This document shows, one piece after another, positions 36,934 through 47,700 of a DNA stretch of 64,000 nt. The notes under the pieces were generated by a model. That model made no database searches. It had not been told where the DNA came from and saw only the letters and a program-made list of their open reading frames with translations. The stretch covers positions 62,001-126,000 of the forward strand of contig CALYLX010000093.1 of the NCBI GenBank assembly GCA_944990035.1, given 5' to 3'. Source of the stretch: Clitopilus passeckerianus. Its lineage: Eukaryota > Basidiomycota > Agaricomycetes > Agaricales > Entolomataceae. Every line of letters begins with the position of its first letter. Position 1 is the stretch's first letter. The position numbers were made by a program, and so were the translations under genes.

Positions 36934-37168
36934 GCCACCAGGAGCCGTTGACACTTCATTGCCAAGGCAGAACAAATACCCATTGTTCTCGACGGCTGCC
37001 GAAGCCCTAAAGGGGGAGAGGAGAGCGGTATTAGGACTGTACAGGAGAAGTGAGTTGATGCAAGAAAGGAGTATGACGCTTTTGAGAAGAGGAAGTGAAG
37101 AACGGTGTTTTTGTTAGCTAGGATGTGGCGAGGGAGAAGGTAAGAGATGAGGCAGGGAAGACGTAGGC
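36934..37168 (+). pseudogene. Second degenerate 3'-end fragment of GPN2
   Basis: From ccaccaggagccgttgacac to gcagggaagacgtagg this aligns with about 240 bp at the 3' end of GPN2 (23.39-23.64 kb): ttctcgacggctgc, gggagagaagagcg-like, cttttgagaagaggaagtg and tggcgagggagaagg occur in the same order. Stops and small deletions break it. Confidence 0.88.
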
Positions 37169-37523
37169 AGCCCAGAGGTTGTGGTTTTTGTCAAGTCACT
37201 GAATACTGTGTGAGACGGAGGCCTGGTTTGATAACAGGCGCTCCGACGCAAGCCAACTATGTATCAGCATAAAAGATTTCAACCGACACATCATTGCCGC
37301 AAGTCAAGGAAGGTCACGCGGTTTGACATAATGTAAAACCATTCATAAATGTATTCGTCAGTATGGTAGAATCATCGGACAATTTGGATAGTAGACAGCG
37401 AAAAGGGATGGAAAGCTACAAAGGGGCAATTCATATCAAGCGGCACATGAAAGTGGGGAGACAATCTGGACAGAAACATTCAGCCATGAGAATCGTGACC
37501 ACACAATCTGTGGATACTGACCA

Positions 37524-37665
37524 TCAAAAGGATCCATTCATAAGCGGGCATAATGTAGACAAGGCCTCGTTGGCTGTGGCCGTCTCCTCTCGCGTTCCAA
37601 TCCAACTCCTGAAGGCGATGTTGCTGTCGGCTTCGGCGGCCTCCTCGCGCTTCTTAGCCTAACCA
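37524..37665 (-). pseudogene. Precursor P5: orphan repeat fragment of the precursor family
   Basis: On the minus strand KKREEAAEADSNIAFRSW then TREETATANEAL and a short tail to TGA 37524-37526. This is the spacer-core-spacer pattern of the P1/P3/P4 family with a core SNIAFRSWIG. No signal-peptide exon was found upstream; the sequence there belongs to the unrecognised gene. Either the exon is truncated or it has been captured as a 3' exon of that gene. Its 3' flank also resembles that of P1. Confidence 0.6.
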
Positions 37666-38830
37666 AAGAAGGTGAGGTCGGTCGGAAGAAAACGCAGCGA
37701 GGATACTCTTTGTCTTGGTCCATATCGCAGCAAAGTGTGCGTTGAGGCCGCCCTGAGTAACAGAGGTGGCTTGATAGTAGCCTTGAAGAGAAGTCTCTTT
37801 AATGAACAACTCCCAAAGCGGAGACCAATCGACGGTGAAGTCGGGACCACCTGGGCAATAGGGTTCAGTGGTAATCTGGTCGTATCGTGGGACAGCCACA
37901 CGGATCTGGCTTGCCTCCAGATATAGGGCCTGTTTCCGTATGGCTCGGTAGATGGCTGCATGGTCACAGATGATGATGAACGACAGGTCAGCCGCATGGG
38001 CAATCAGATGGACCTTTGCCCATGCTGGAATTACGGGCTGGGAAATCGGGATAGTGTTAGGGATGGCCGAACGAAGATGAGCTCGACGTAGTCGCGGAGG
38101 ATGGGATCCTTGAAAATTAGCTAGGCAATTGTCCGGCACTGCACAGGGGAAAGAACACAGGTCTGGAGCAATGCGAGGACCATGAGATCTATCCAGGAGA
38201 ATGCGACCGTCGTGGGAGGTGACGTAGAAGATGACTGCTACCTCCCAGTTGCTGAACTCGGAGTCAAGCGCCCTGTAGACAAGTTAGAACTAAAGGTACA
38301 CAATCTGTGATAGGAACGTACTCGGGCTTTTCTTGTTCGCTATGGAACAAGCGAATCCTACTCTTGACATACAGGACTACCTCTTTCTCGCAGAGAGCCT
38401 CGACCCGAAGTGAGTTTGACTTGTAGTCATGTTGGCCACAGTTGGCCGTCCGACCAGGACCAAGTTGTTCGGTATTGAGCAAGATACGTCTCTCGCACGT
38501 CTGAAGAGGTGCTTGTGAGGATATCACCGTAGTTGGCTGCGGAGAGCCAATTATGGCCAAGAACCCCGCTGACCTCCTGTCGTGTACCTGAGAAGACAAT
38601 GTCAGGGTGAGCGCCAATCCGTCTGTCAACTCGACATCGTCAAAGAGCTTCAGCCCTTCTATAGAATTCGTCAGAGGAATCTCAACTTTAAGAAGGCTTA
38701 ACTCACTCCATGAGTTTCCAGGCCATTTATTTGCGTCTCCTCCTCTTGCCAGTGGTGGAATTGCAAAACACGAGAAAACCGGACACGGTTTCACGACATC
38801 GAATTGAGGTTGATCCTCTGTAGTTTCAGA
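37666..38830 (-). CDS. Unrecognised spliced gene, boundaries uncertain
   Basis: Several stretches join in frame through good introns, which argues for a real gene. QFDVVKPCPVFSCFAIPPLA with NKWPGNSW can be joined over an intron near 38650-38700 to KGLKLFDDVELTDGLALTL; then NSLRVEALCEKEVVLYVKSR with LFHSEQEKPE is joined across a 49-bp intron (38273-38321) to ALDSEFSNWEVAVIFYVTSH and DGRILLDRSHGPRIAPDLCS. Downstream, IPAWAKVHLIAHAADLSF and RVAVPRYDQITTEPYCPGG continue to about 37666. I do not recognise the family. The 5' end may extend beyond 38830 (segments at 38917-39126 and 39255-39638 could be exons), and the join near 38060-38140 is unclear. No signal peptide or catalytic motif was seen. 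Confidence 0.4.
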
Positions 38831-39254
38831 AGATGTTCTAGCATCTTTCAGCCAGATACATTAGCCGAACTGTACTGAGAGGTGCTTGAATTTAAACGCA
38901 AGGAACATTTAGACGATTATTGACGACGAGTGGATGAAGGATCAACGTTCAACCTCAACAAGTAGAGGGGTACAAACGCCGAAGTCTCCGCCAGAAAATG
39001 ATTGAGTATATGGCCAGGGGTCGATGCCGAAATTGTCTCCACTCCAAAGCCAATCTCAGCTGCCGCATCTCCCATGAAGTTCGTCAAAGTGGACAAAGCA
39101 AAGACAAAGTGGCAATCTTGGCACAACGTCCGACCAAAGGTTTACAGTTATGGCTATTGGATCTTGCGTCTAAATATCACTCCCATCCGAAGGGCTCCGC
39201 TGATACTGTGAAGGGTTCGTGCAGCCTTTACTTGGACAGTTGGACCACAATTCA

Positions 39255-39638
39255 GCTAGTCAAAGGGTCTTGCAAGGGATGAACGAGCAGGGAACAGGTA
39301 CAGGAGAGTGATTGCACAGTAAAGTAAAGCCGTGTGTACCTTGAGGAGACTATATATAGAGCGCCGTCCGAGAACACAGGGATCCAATGATACCGGACGC
39401 CGAAATGACCTTTGTATGTTTTGAGGATCTTCGGTCGGCCTGAAGTGCAGCAGTACTAACCTATTGCTTGGGTCAGACTACTTGAAGCCACCGAAAGCTT
39501 ACCGTCGCCTCGAATTCTTCTTAGCAAGTGTATAGTAGTTTCGGATACACCTTTGACGAATGTATGTTCAGATGAAAGGAGCGGATTCACTGGTCCAAAA
39601 GTTGATGATTTGGGTACTAACTTGAAGTCGGATGGCAC
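39255..39638 (-). CDS. Possible small gene or 5' exons of the neighbouring gene
   Basis: An open frame MPSDFKLVPKSSTFGPVN through LLRRIRGDG can be spliced (donor GTAAGC, acceptor TTCAG) to RPKILKTYKGHFGVRYHW and IPVFSDGALYIVSS. The splice signals are decent but the product is short and unrecognised. It may instead belong to the gene on its left. Confidence 0.25.
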
Positions 39639-41732
39639 GACGAGTTTAGACCTGACATCGTCCCAAGACGGGGATGATTACCAAAGTTTTTCAGCATATT
39701 CCCGCTACCTTAGGTAGTGGGTTATAGGGGCCAATGGATTCACGTTTTGGTGCGCGATCAAAAATTTTGAATGCGGGCCGAACTCGTATGTAATCCAATT
39801 ACAGACTCCGCATTTATGTCCGACAGCTTTCCATCGAACATCATTCAAACAGTACTCCTGAAAGAACAGTCATGTTCCTGCTCAATAATCAGCCAGCTCC
39901 CTTGAATACGATTTTTGGTCAAGTGCAGTTTCCTATTTCGGAATATTCTCTCCAGGATCTACTTTTTCTTTTGCCCAATGTCGACTTCTAGTCTCTGCGC
40001 AATCCCTGTACCTTGTTCTTCAGGACTATTCAAATCCGAGCTTTTGTGTTTCTATTGTTTATTACTGGGTGCAAATTTATGTACTTGTGTTTCAATGCAT
40101 GCATTAGATTCAAACGGTAGCGGGCAATGCCGTGCGCAGCGCGGCCCTTAGTATTGAGTTAACTGAGCACCTAGCAAATGGATCATCGCGGCTCAGGTGC
40201 GACTCGACCGTGAGATCTTTATTGACCATCGGTCTGACACAGCTTGTTCTCGACCTTGGCGGTGTATTTCAGTACATACAACATCCAATCCTCCTCAGAT
40301 CCTGACCCCATCTCCCTGACAAATGTCCCTTGTCCCCAACCATCTTAGAATGACTATCCAATCTCAGAGATCGATTGGTCCATCACATGAACCAAGGCTT
40401 GTGAAATTGGGCATGGACGGAAAGACCACCTGGTCTACGTGGCCAGACAAACTGGTTGCCTCGTTCCGGTCGCGCTCGAGTCAAAAATGTGGTATCAAGA
40501 TCTGTTTCTCAGCCTCGGAATATGGTGGGAGGACAGGAGCATGTATAGTGGGTTAGCACGCTCGGACAGATGACCCTTGTTGCACGGCTGCATGCTCATT
40601 GATACTTCGCCGTGCCGGTGAAAAGTGCTGGGTACTTGATCAAGTATGTAGCCTACATGGTGCGGCTCTTGCATGGTGCTCACGCTCTTGAAAATCACCG
40701 CGCGGCCATCCACTCAGAACATCACCACTTTGACCAAAATTGTCATGATACTTGTTCCCTGGGCCCGAACTCCGAACTCCCCCGTCAATGTCTTCATCCT
40801 ATTTGTCTTTCGTGCTTCTATCTCAGGCAACTTAGGCTCACTGACGATAAAAACTTACCTCCCTACGCACTACAGAGTCTGCGTACATCGGAAAATACAC
40901 CAAGTTTTTTACAACCCTTTTCACATCTTTCGTTCTCTTCCGCGGCATTCACGGTTCGAAGTCAACGACATCGTCAGCACATCAGTTTCCTAATGTTCCC
41001 ACTGTCGCCACCACATCCTTGCCAAGATCGTCAAAAGATAAAACAGAGACTTGATTAGGTCGGAAAATCTTCATGATATCGTAGCCTAGGCTGCCTTTTC
41101 ATAGATAGCCCTAATGTGGGTTACTGTCACTAGAGCTTGCGTCTAGGTACAAAACCCCTTTGAGCGGCGTTGGACGGGCCGCTGGGGTCCGGGATCGAGC
41201 CGCCCCAAACGGTGCAAGAAAGCTTGATTAGTAGTACCGAGAACTGACTGTCAGCCTGGTGGAAGACTCAAAACTCCTCGATTCAGGATCTTGAAATTTT
41301 CTGCGTTCTGTGGTAAACCGGTCTCGCCGTCCTTCTAGTGCTTGGTTTTATCAGTGAAATGGCTACCGACTTCCGAGGAAAAACATGGTGTCGCAATATA
41401 TCCTCCTCCTCTTCGTCTCCGTGTTCCGTTATGTTTTCTGACGACTCTGCCAGTCTGCCACTTTTTAGCAGAGGTCACAATGTCGCCAACCACGAGGTTG
41501 TGTTTCCTACTAGCTGTATCATTTGACTATCTAAGGTCTTGTCGCTCGCATGGACAGCAGCATCACCGAAGAGATCTCTGGAATCCTCCACGTCGACTCA
41601 GCCTGCGGAGCTTTTACAGCAAAACATATAAAAGTGGATGAATGGACATACCAGATCCTCACCAACCCTCGACGAAGGTACTCACATCCTATCCACGCTT
41701 CGGCCTACATTTCTATTCCTTCTACGCTCGAA
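39639..41732. other. Intergenic, no gene recognised
   Basis: About 2.1 kb with scattered short open frames and no motifs. The last 100 bp contain the TATA box and leader of the polysaccharide lyase gene. Confidence 0.5.
41627..41634 (+). promoter_or_regulatory. TATA box of the polysaccharide lyase gene
   Basis: TATAAAAG about 100 bp upstream of ATG 41733. It lies downstream of a possible in-frame start at 41550, which supports choosing 41733. Confidence 0.6.
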
Positions 41733-42844
41733 ATGGCTTTCTCACTCCGCCTCATCGGCCTGTTATATGTTCTCGCATCCATAGTCTCAATCTATTGCGC
41801 CACTGTGCCATACGATGGACTTGCAGAAAAACGTGCGAGTCACCTAGACCCCAAAAACGCACCGAGTCCCCACCGTAACGCTACAACCAACGCTGCCCCC
41901 GATCTTTCCTGGCTCTTCCCCGCGGGTCAAGGCGTAGCGAAGTGGACGACTGCTCAAGTATCTGGTGCCCTCCCCTTGAACGACGCTACCTTCCGAATCA
42001 CCAACAGAGGCCAACCGCCTTGGACTTACGTCTCTTTCGAAGGGAAGAGCGCTCTCAAAGCTCATTTCCCTAAGGGCAGCTATAGGCCTGGTGCTACAGA
42101 TGCGCCGAAGGGAGGCATCTCGTTTTATGCGAAGGGTGCAAGTGCTGCAGAGCTTACGACTGCGAAGGAGGCGACGTTTGCGTACTCCATTTACTTCCCC
42201 AGTGGATTTGCCTGGGTGAAAGGTGGCAAGGTTCCTGGATTCTGTACGTCATTCTATCGTAATGCCGAGAGGTCAGCACTCAAATATGTTTGTAGACGGT
42301 GGCGACGATGATTCAATCGCTGTCGGCTGCTCTGGGGGCCGTCGGGACACGCGTTGCTTCTCTTCTCGGTTTATGTGGCGTACAGGAGGTGCAGGGGAGT
42401 TGTACACCTATCTGCCACCCTACGATGTCCCTGGGTTCGAGGCCAACCAGAAGTTATGCAGCATCCCGAACTCCGAATGCAACCCCCAATACGGAACATC
42501 GGTAGCTCGTGGTGGCTTCTACTTCAGGGCTGGGGCATGGTCGACCATCGCTGAACGCGTTAAACTCAATACTGCCGGAAAGGCAGACGGTGAACTCGAG
42601 CTTTATTTCGAGGGAAGGAGTATCGTTAAGGCAACTGGCCTCATCATTCGGGATAGTGATGCAGGGAGGATCAGGGGTCTTTTCATGCAGTCGTTCTTCG
42701 GAGGTAAGTTGCCTAGGCTCGGACTCGTACGAGCAAACGCGCTGACAATTCCTCGTGGCAGGTTCCGATAACAGCTGGGCCACCCCGAAGGACCAGGATG
42801 TCTACTTCGCTGATTTCTCGGTTGCTATCACTCAAAGGCTTTAA
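41733..42844 (+). CDS. Secreted polysaccharide lyase, family 14-like
   Basis: Secreted beta-eliminating lyase of the PL14 type, a family that acts on alginate or glucuronan. The start ATG 41733 gives a signal peptide MAFSLRLIGLLYVLASIVSI. The mature part shows GISFYAKGASAAELTTAKEA, FAYSIYFPSGFAWVKGGKVP and GF; an intron (about 42245-42293) joins this to YGGDDDSIAVGCSGG. Then come FSSRFMWRTGGAGELYTYLP, GGFYFRAGAWSTIAERVKLN, GELELYFEGRSIV and GLFMQSFFGG. A second intron (about 42703-42761) precedes SDNSWATPKDQDVYFADFSV and TAA 42842-42844. The conserved KGGKLPG-like strand, the MWR strand and the terminal DVYFADFSV strand are typical of the beta-jelly roll. Likely role: degrading uronic-acid polymers outside the cell. 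Confidence 0.85.
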
Positions 42845-43833
42845 GCTATAGAACGTAGAATTAACTTAAGTGTACTGATAGTTCGTATAGCTATTGACTG
42901 GTTATCATTTGGAATTTTAACTTCTTATTTATTCTCTTCTGTCATATCTTTGAGTTGGCCTTGTCCGATGTAACTCCCTGAACGAGCTATACGAACTGAA
43001 AAGGCCGAAACTGAACAACGGAAGGTCCCGGCCAGCCCAGAATTCGCCGGTTTTATGTCGCTCAGCTAGACATATTTCATCAACTCTACTGCCTGGCCTG
43101 ATATACTCCTAAGTACTCCCAGAAGATGACAGTGTATCAGATATGTAAGAATCCTGTGTTTTCACCAAGTGATCGAAGTGGGTGACACTTCCGACGTCCA
43201 TTCAATTTCGTCGGATATCACCCCGGCCAATTGCAGTGATAATCAATTCTCGAGCTCGTACACATGCGTGTTCATATCTCGGCGGACATGTATACTCACC
43301 GCACGGATTTACACAGTCGTGTTTACTCGAGAAGCACCACGGTAATCTGCCATGCATGTCATGGATGAATACGTTGCTCAAGGAAAGCGGGGTGGCATCA
43401 ACTGCCGAAGGCCGTACTATCACAGATCCTTGGCACGGTTGACAGATCCAAGCAGATCACAAATATCTGTGCAACGATAAGATATCGTCGTCCTTTCAAT
43501 CATTCCACAGCCGCATGGGCGGGCGGCCTTCATTGGCATACATGTTTTTCGATGAGTGAAATCGCAGCCAATGTTCGGATCTTGTGTTCTTCATCGCTAA
43601 TTTCTATATGTTGTTGGTTATGTCAGTTAGCAGTCAGTGAACGCTGTGGAGAGGAAGTGGAGTCGAACATCTTGGCGGTGACCTCTCATAGTCCCTCAAA
43701 GCCATTCTATCGGCTTGTATTCTACCAATATCTCAAGGTATAAAAGGCCTAGCAGATGTGTGACGAGCTATCAACAGCGAACGATCTCCAGCCTCTCACT
43801 AGCCACTCGACAATCCCCTCTCCTCCATCAATC
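42845..43833. other. Intergenic, leads into the repeat-peptide promoter
   Basis: No gene seen. At 43066-43094 a fragment gtcgctcagctagacatatttcatcaactctactgc resembles the UstYa segment coding VAQLDVFHQLHC, possibly a scrap of an old UstYa copy. Confidence 0.45.
43739..43746 (+). promoter_or_regulatory. TATA box of the His-rich repeat-peptide gene
   Basis: TATAAAAG 88 bp upstream of ATG 43834, the same spacing as at the P1-P4 precursors although the genes are not alike in sequence. Confidence 0.7.
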
Positions 43834-44136
43834 ATGAAGTTATTCGCTATCTCCCTCGTTGCAGCTCTTATTTCCGTCGTAGCTGCTGCTCCGTCGCCCA
43901 ATCACGTTGCTGGTCATGTTCAAGAAGCAGACACGGTCGATAAAAGAACACCTCATCATGTTGCTGGTCATGTTCAAGAAGCAGACACAGTCGAGAAAAG
44001 AGCACCCCATCACGTTACCGGCCACGTTCAGGAAGCAGACACGGTCTATAAAAGAACACCCAATCACGTTGCTGGCCATGTCCAGGAAGCAGACACGGTC
44101 GACAAAAGAACATTTGTTAGTTATAACTACATATGA
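43834..44136 (+). CDS. Second Kex2-processed repeat peptide precursor (His-rich)
   Basis: A 100-residue secreted precursor in one exon. ATG 43834 begins the signal peptide MKLFAISLVAALISVVAA. Four 18-residue repeats follow, of form P(N/H)HVAGHVQEADTV then (D, E or Y)KR and T or A; one repeat has HVTGHV. Each ends in KR, a Kex2 site, and the protein ends TFVSYNYI with TGA 44134-44136. An upstream in-frame ATG at 43756 would place 26 residues before the signal peptide and is unlikely, given the TATA box at 43739. Processing should release near-identical His-rich 16-18-residue peptides. No UstYa gene is intact next to it. It could be a RiPP precursor, a peptide signal or a metal-binding peptide; I cannot decide. 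Confidence 0.85.
   Translation: MKLFAISLVAALISVVAAAPSPNHVAGHVQEADTVDKRTPHHVAGHVQEADTVEKRAPHHVTGHVQEADTVYKRTPNHVAGHVQEADTVDKRTFVSYNYI
43895..44112 (+). repeat. Four 54-bp tandem repeats
   Basis: Direct repeats of 54 bp (18 codons) in the His-rich precursor, with most differences in the third codon position and at the residue before KR. Confidence 0.9.
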
Positions 44137-44749
44137 CACAAGACCAGTAACGTGAGTTTTGCATCCAACTGATCATACGTATCCCAAAATGATCCTTGTA
44201 TTTTTTTTTCCTCTAACAGTTGCAATTGTGTCGATGGGTTTGTATCGGCATACGGCCAGACATAACTTGAACATGCCGGCCAATATCCATCAGCACCAAG
44301 TTGCATTTCTGCATTGGGGGCAATAGTCATCTTCATTACTAGACCGTCTTGCAGTAGTCTAAGAAACACTTGCACACTTTTGGAATAAATTTATAGAGGA
44401 TTATCACATCACACTCTGCGTTGAGTTGCAATTACAAAAAACTTGCAAAATACATCGCTCGATTTTCGTGATAATCCAACAGGCTGAGATCACGGTTCTT
44501 ATAAATGCCGTTGGAATTTGGTCACTCTGTTTCCAATGATACTTTCATGAATGGACGACACTCAGAGGGAGTCAATTTTGAACGCGTCCATGCCTTTGAC
44601 GCGTAGACACCGCGTCAGCTCACGTGAGGTTTAGGGCCGGTCTACGCCACTGGGCTCGACGTGTCACCGTAGTGATCAGTGCGGCACGCAACTGCAAGCA
44701 CACCAAATTCTTCGAGAAAAGTTCTCGTACTGCTTTTCCTTCCGCCGCT
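44137..44749. other. Intergenic, SEC31 promoter
   Basis: Upstream region of SEC31. AT-rich for the first half, then a CT-rich leader before ATG 44750. No other feature recognised. Confidence 0.55.
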
Positions 44750-47700
44750 ATGAAACTGAAGGAAATTCACCGCACATCCACCTTTGCGTGGTCTCCTACG
44801 GCATCTCTGCCTTTATTGGCGACAGGAACCGTCGCAGGAGCGTTGGACGAGAGTTTTAGCAATGAAAGTCAATTGGAGATTTGGGCCCCAAATTTCTTGG
44901 ATAGGGACGAGTTTGAACTCGGTACTGAGGTTGGACCAAAAGGAGTCATAAAGGATACGCAAAGGTCAGGATGATTGGGGTTCGTTGGTCAACACAAAAG
45001 CTGACGATCGCCCAGATTTAATCGTTTGGCCTGGGGCGCAGTTTACGATAATCGGCCTCAAGGAGTCATTGCAGCTGGCTTGGAGAATGGAGAGCTCGCG
45101 CTCTGGGATCCTGCAAAGATTGTTGCTGGCTTCGAGTATGTATGTGTCTTGTCGGTCCGATTACGCGCTGACGCGTGCGGTTCAATAGAGCCTCCGATTC
45201 ACTCATCATGAGGCATTCCGCCCATAAGGGACCTGTTCGTGGTCTTGACTTCAACCCTATCCAGACCAACCTCCTTGCTTCTGGCGGTGTTGCTGGCGAG
45301 GTGTTTATTTGGGATGTCAAGGATCCGTCAAAACCCTACGCCCCAACCACTCAAAAATCCGGCAAACTCGATGAAATAACATCCGTTGCCTGGAACCAGC
45401 AAGTGCAGTATGTTCTTGCAGGTGCAAGCAGTACTGGATATACTGTGGTCTGGGACTTAAGAGGGAAGAGGGAGGTCGTGAGTTTGGCATATGGTGGAGG
45501 TGCTGGAACCCAGGCCGGTCAAATGAATTTGAGTAATAGCATGGCCGTCGGCGGGAGGAGAGGAATGAGCGATATAGCCTGGCATCCTGATAATGTAAGT
45601 GTCTTATTACCCTACTTCGGCGGGCATTGACGAATTTTGTTCAACAGGCCACAAGGCTAGTTACCGCCTCCGAAGATGATTCCTCCCCAGTCATTATGGT
45701 TTGGGATCTGAGAAACGCCCGTGCCCCTGAGAAGGTTCGTTGAGATATGATTATTTTCTGCCTTTATTGTTCTAATGTTTGCCGCAGATTCTGAACGGTC
45801 ACGACAAGGGTGTCCTGTCCCTCTCGTGGTGTAAGCAAGATGCCGATCTTCTCCTGTCTTGTGGCAAGGATAACCGTGCTCTTTGCTGGAACCCCCAAAC
45901 ATCCGAGATCATTGGCGAGGTCAGTTTTGTAAAAAATCAAATTCTTCTGATTTTGCGCTTACACTCACTTGTAGTTGCCTTCTGCTGAAAATTGGGCCTT
46001 CCAAGTCGACTGGTGCCCGCGCAATCCCGATTTGTTCGCCACTGCATTCTTCGACGGAACCATTGGCATCCACTCTGTCCAATCTACGAACGAACCTGCT
46101 ACATCTGCTCCTCAACCGCGGACCGCCCGTGCTGACGGGTCAGACGTCTTCGACGTTGGTTCCACCTCCCGTACCGTTTCAAGCGCTACTCTCTCCCTCA
46201 ACCAACCGCCGAAATGGCTCCGTCGCCCTACCAGCGCCCAATTCGGTTTCGGTGGGAAGTTGGTCAGCGTCAGCAACCTGCCCAATGCCCAGGGAAAGAA
46301 TCAGAGCAGCGTCGTGCATATCCGAAAGATCGTCACGGAGCAGGAATTCGCTGATCGTGCGAGCAAGTTGCAGCAGGCGATTGAAGGAGGGGCAGAGAGT
46401 TTGCGTGCCTTTGCTGAGGAGTTGACGGGGCAAGAACAGGGGGAAGTGCAGAAGAAAGCTGGGTGGAAGGCTCTGTTGAGTCTTTTCAAGGCGGACTCAA
46501 GGGAAGAGCTAGTCACTCTCCTTGGTTTCTCGAAAGAGGAGGTTGCTGCAAAGGTCGCGGAGGCTGTCAAGAACTTGCAACAAACGCAGGTCACGGACAC
46601 GAAGGTCAAGGAAGAGGAAGAGACCGAGGAAGGCACTCCACATGAACCTGCCGCTTCTCTCCAGGACCCTGAGAACGACAACGCTTCGGTTGGAAGTGAC
46701 GATAGGGACGATAAGACCCCTTCTGAAGTTAGCGTCAGCACCAGCGCTCAGATGGCTGAGACCGAGTCGAACACCACCGGTCCTAGCTTGTTCGGCGACG
46801 ATGATCCCGCCACACCACACCATGCTGGTATCGATTTCTTCAACACATTCTCGGGCCAAAACCAGAACGAGCCCTTGGTCCCGCATACCAACTATGGTAT
46901 CGACTCTTCGGTTGCTGCCACGATTGGATCTCGACCAGCATCTATCACATCAGATGCTGTGAAGAGTGGTATTTTCAAGATATACCCCACCGACGAGTCT
47001 GAGACGGACCGCCTTGTCACCAAGGCTCTCGTCTTGGGTGACTTTGAGTCGGCGGTTGCACTCTGCATCTCTTCCGACAGATTTGCGGACGCTATCCTCA
47101 TTGCTGTTCGTGGTGGTCCCGAATTGCTCGAGAAGACGCAGAAGGCCTACTTCGAGCGTCGCACAACTTCCCTCCCCTACCTTCGCCTCTTCCAATCGAT
47201 CGTCACCAATGACCTTGCAGACATCGTCCAGAACGCGGACTTGCAGGAGTGGCAAGAGATCTTCGTTGTCTTGTGCACATTTGCAAGCAAGGAGGAGTTC
47301 CCCGGACTCGCGGAGCAGCTTGGGAGGAGGTTGGAGTTCCAGTTCACCGTCTCTGCATCATCGCAGAACGAGCAATTGAAGGAGAACGCTAGGGACTACA
47401 GGGAGAATGCTACCCTCACCTACCTTGCTGCTGCGCGATTGGAGAGGCTGGTCAACATCTGGATTGATGAGCTCGCCGAGGAAGAGAAGAAGTTGGTCGC
47501 AGACGAGGAACATCCTGTCTCCAGCAGATATTCCGCCCACACTCAAGCTCTACAATCCTTCGTGGAGAAGGTCACCGTATTCAGATCCGCCACTGCTTAC
47601 AAGGATTCGGACCTCGCTGCTCCCCTCGGCGATGCCGACGTCAAAGAATTCAAGCTTTCCGTGTTGTACGATCGATATCTGGAATATGCAGATTTGTTGA

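Noticed and set aside
41550..41732. Upstream in-frame extension of the polysaccharide lyase
   Set aside because: It would bury the signal peptide inside the protein, and the TATA box lies within it.
43756..43833. Earlier in-frame ATG of the His-rich repeat peptide
   Set aside because: It lies only about 10 bp from the TATA box and would place residues before a clean signal peptide.
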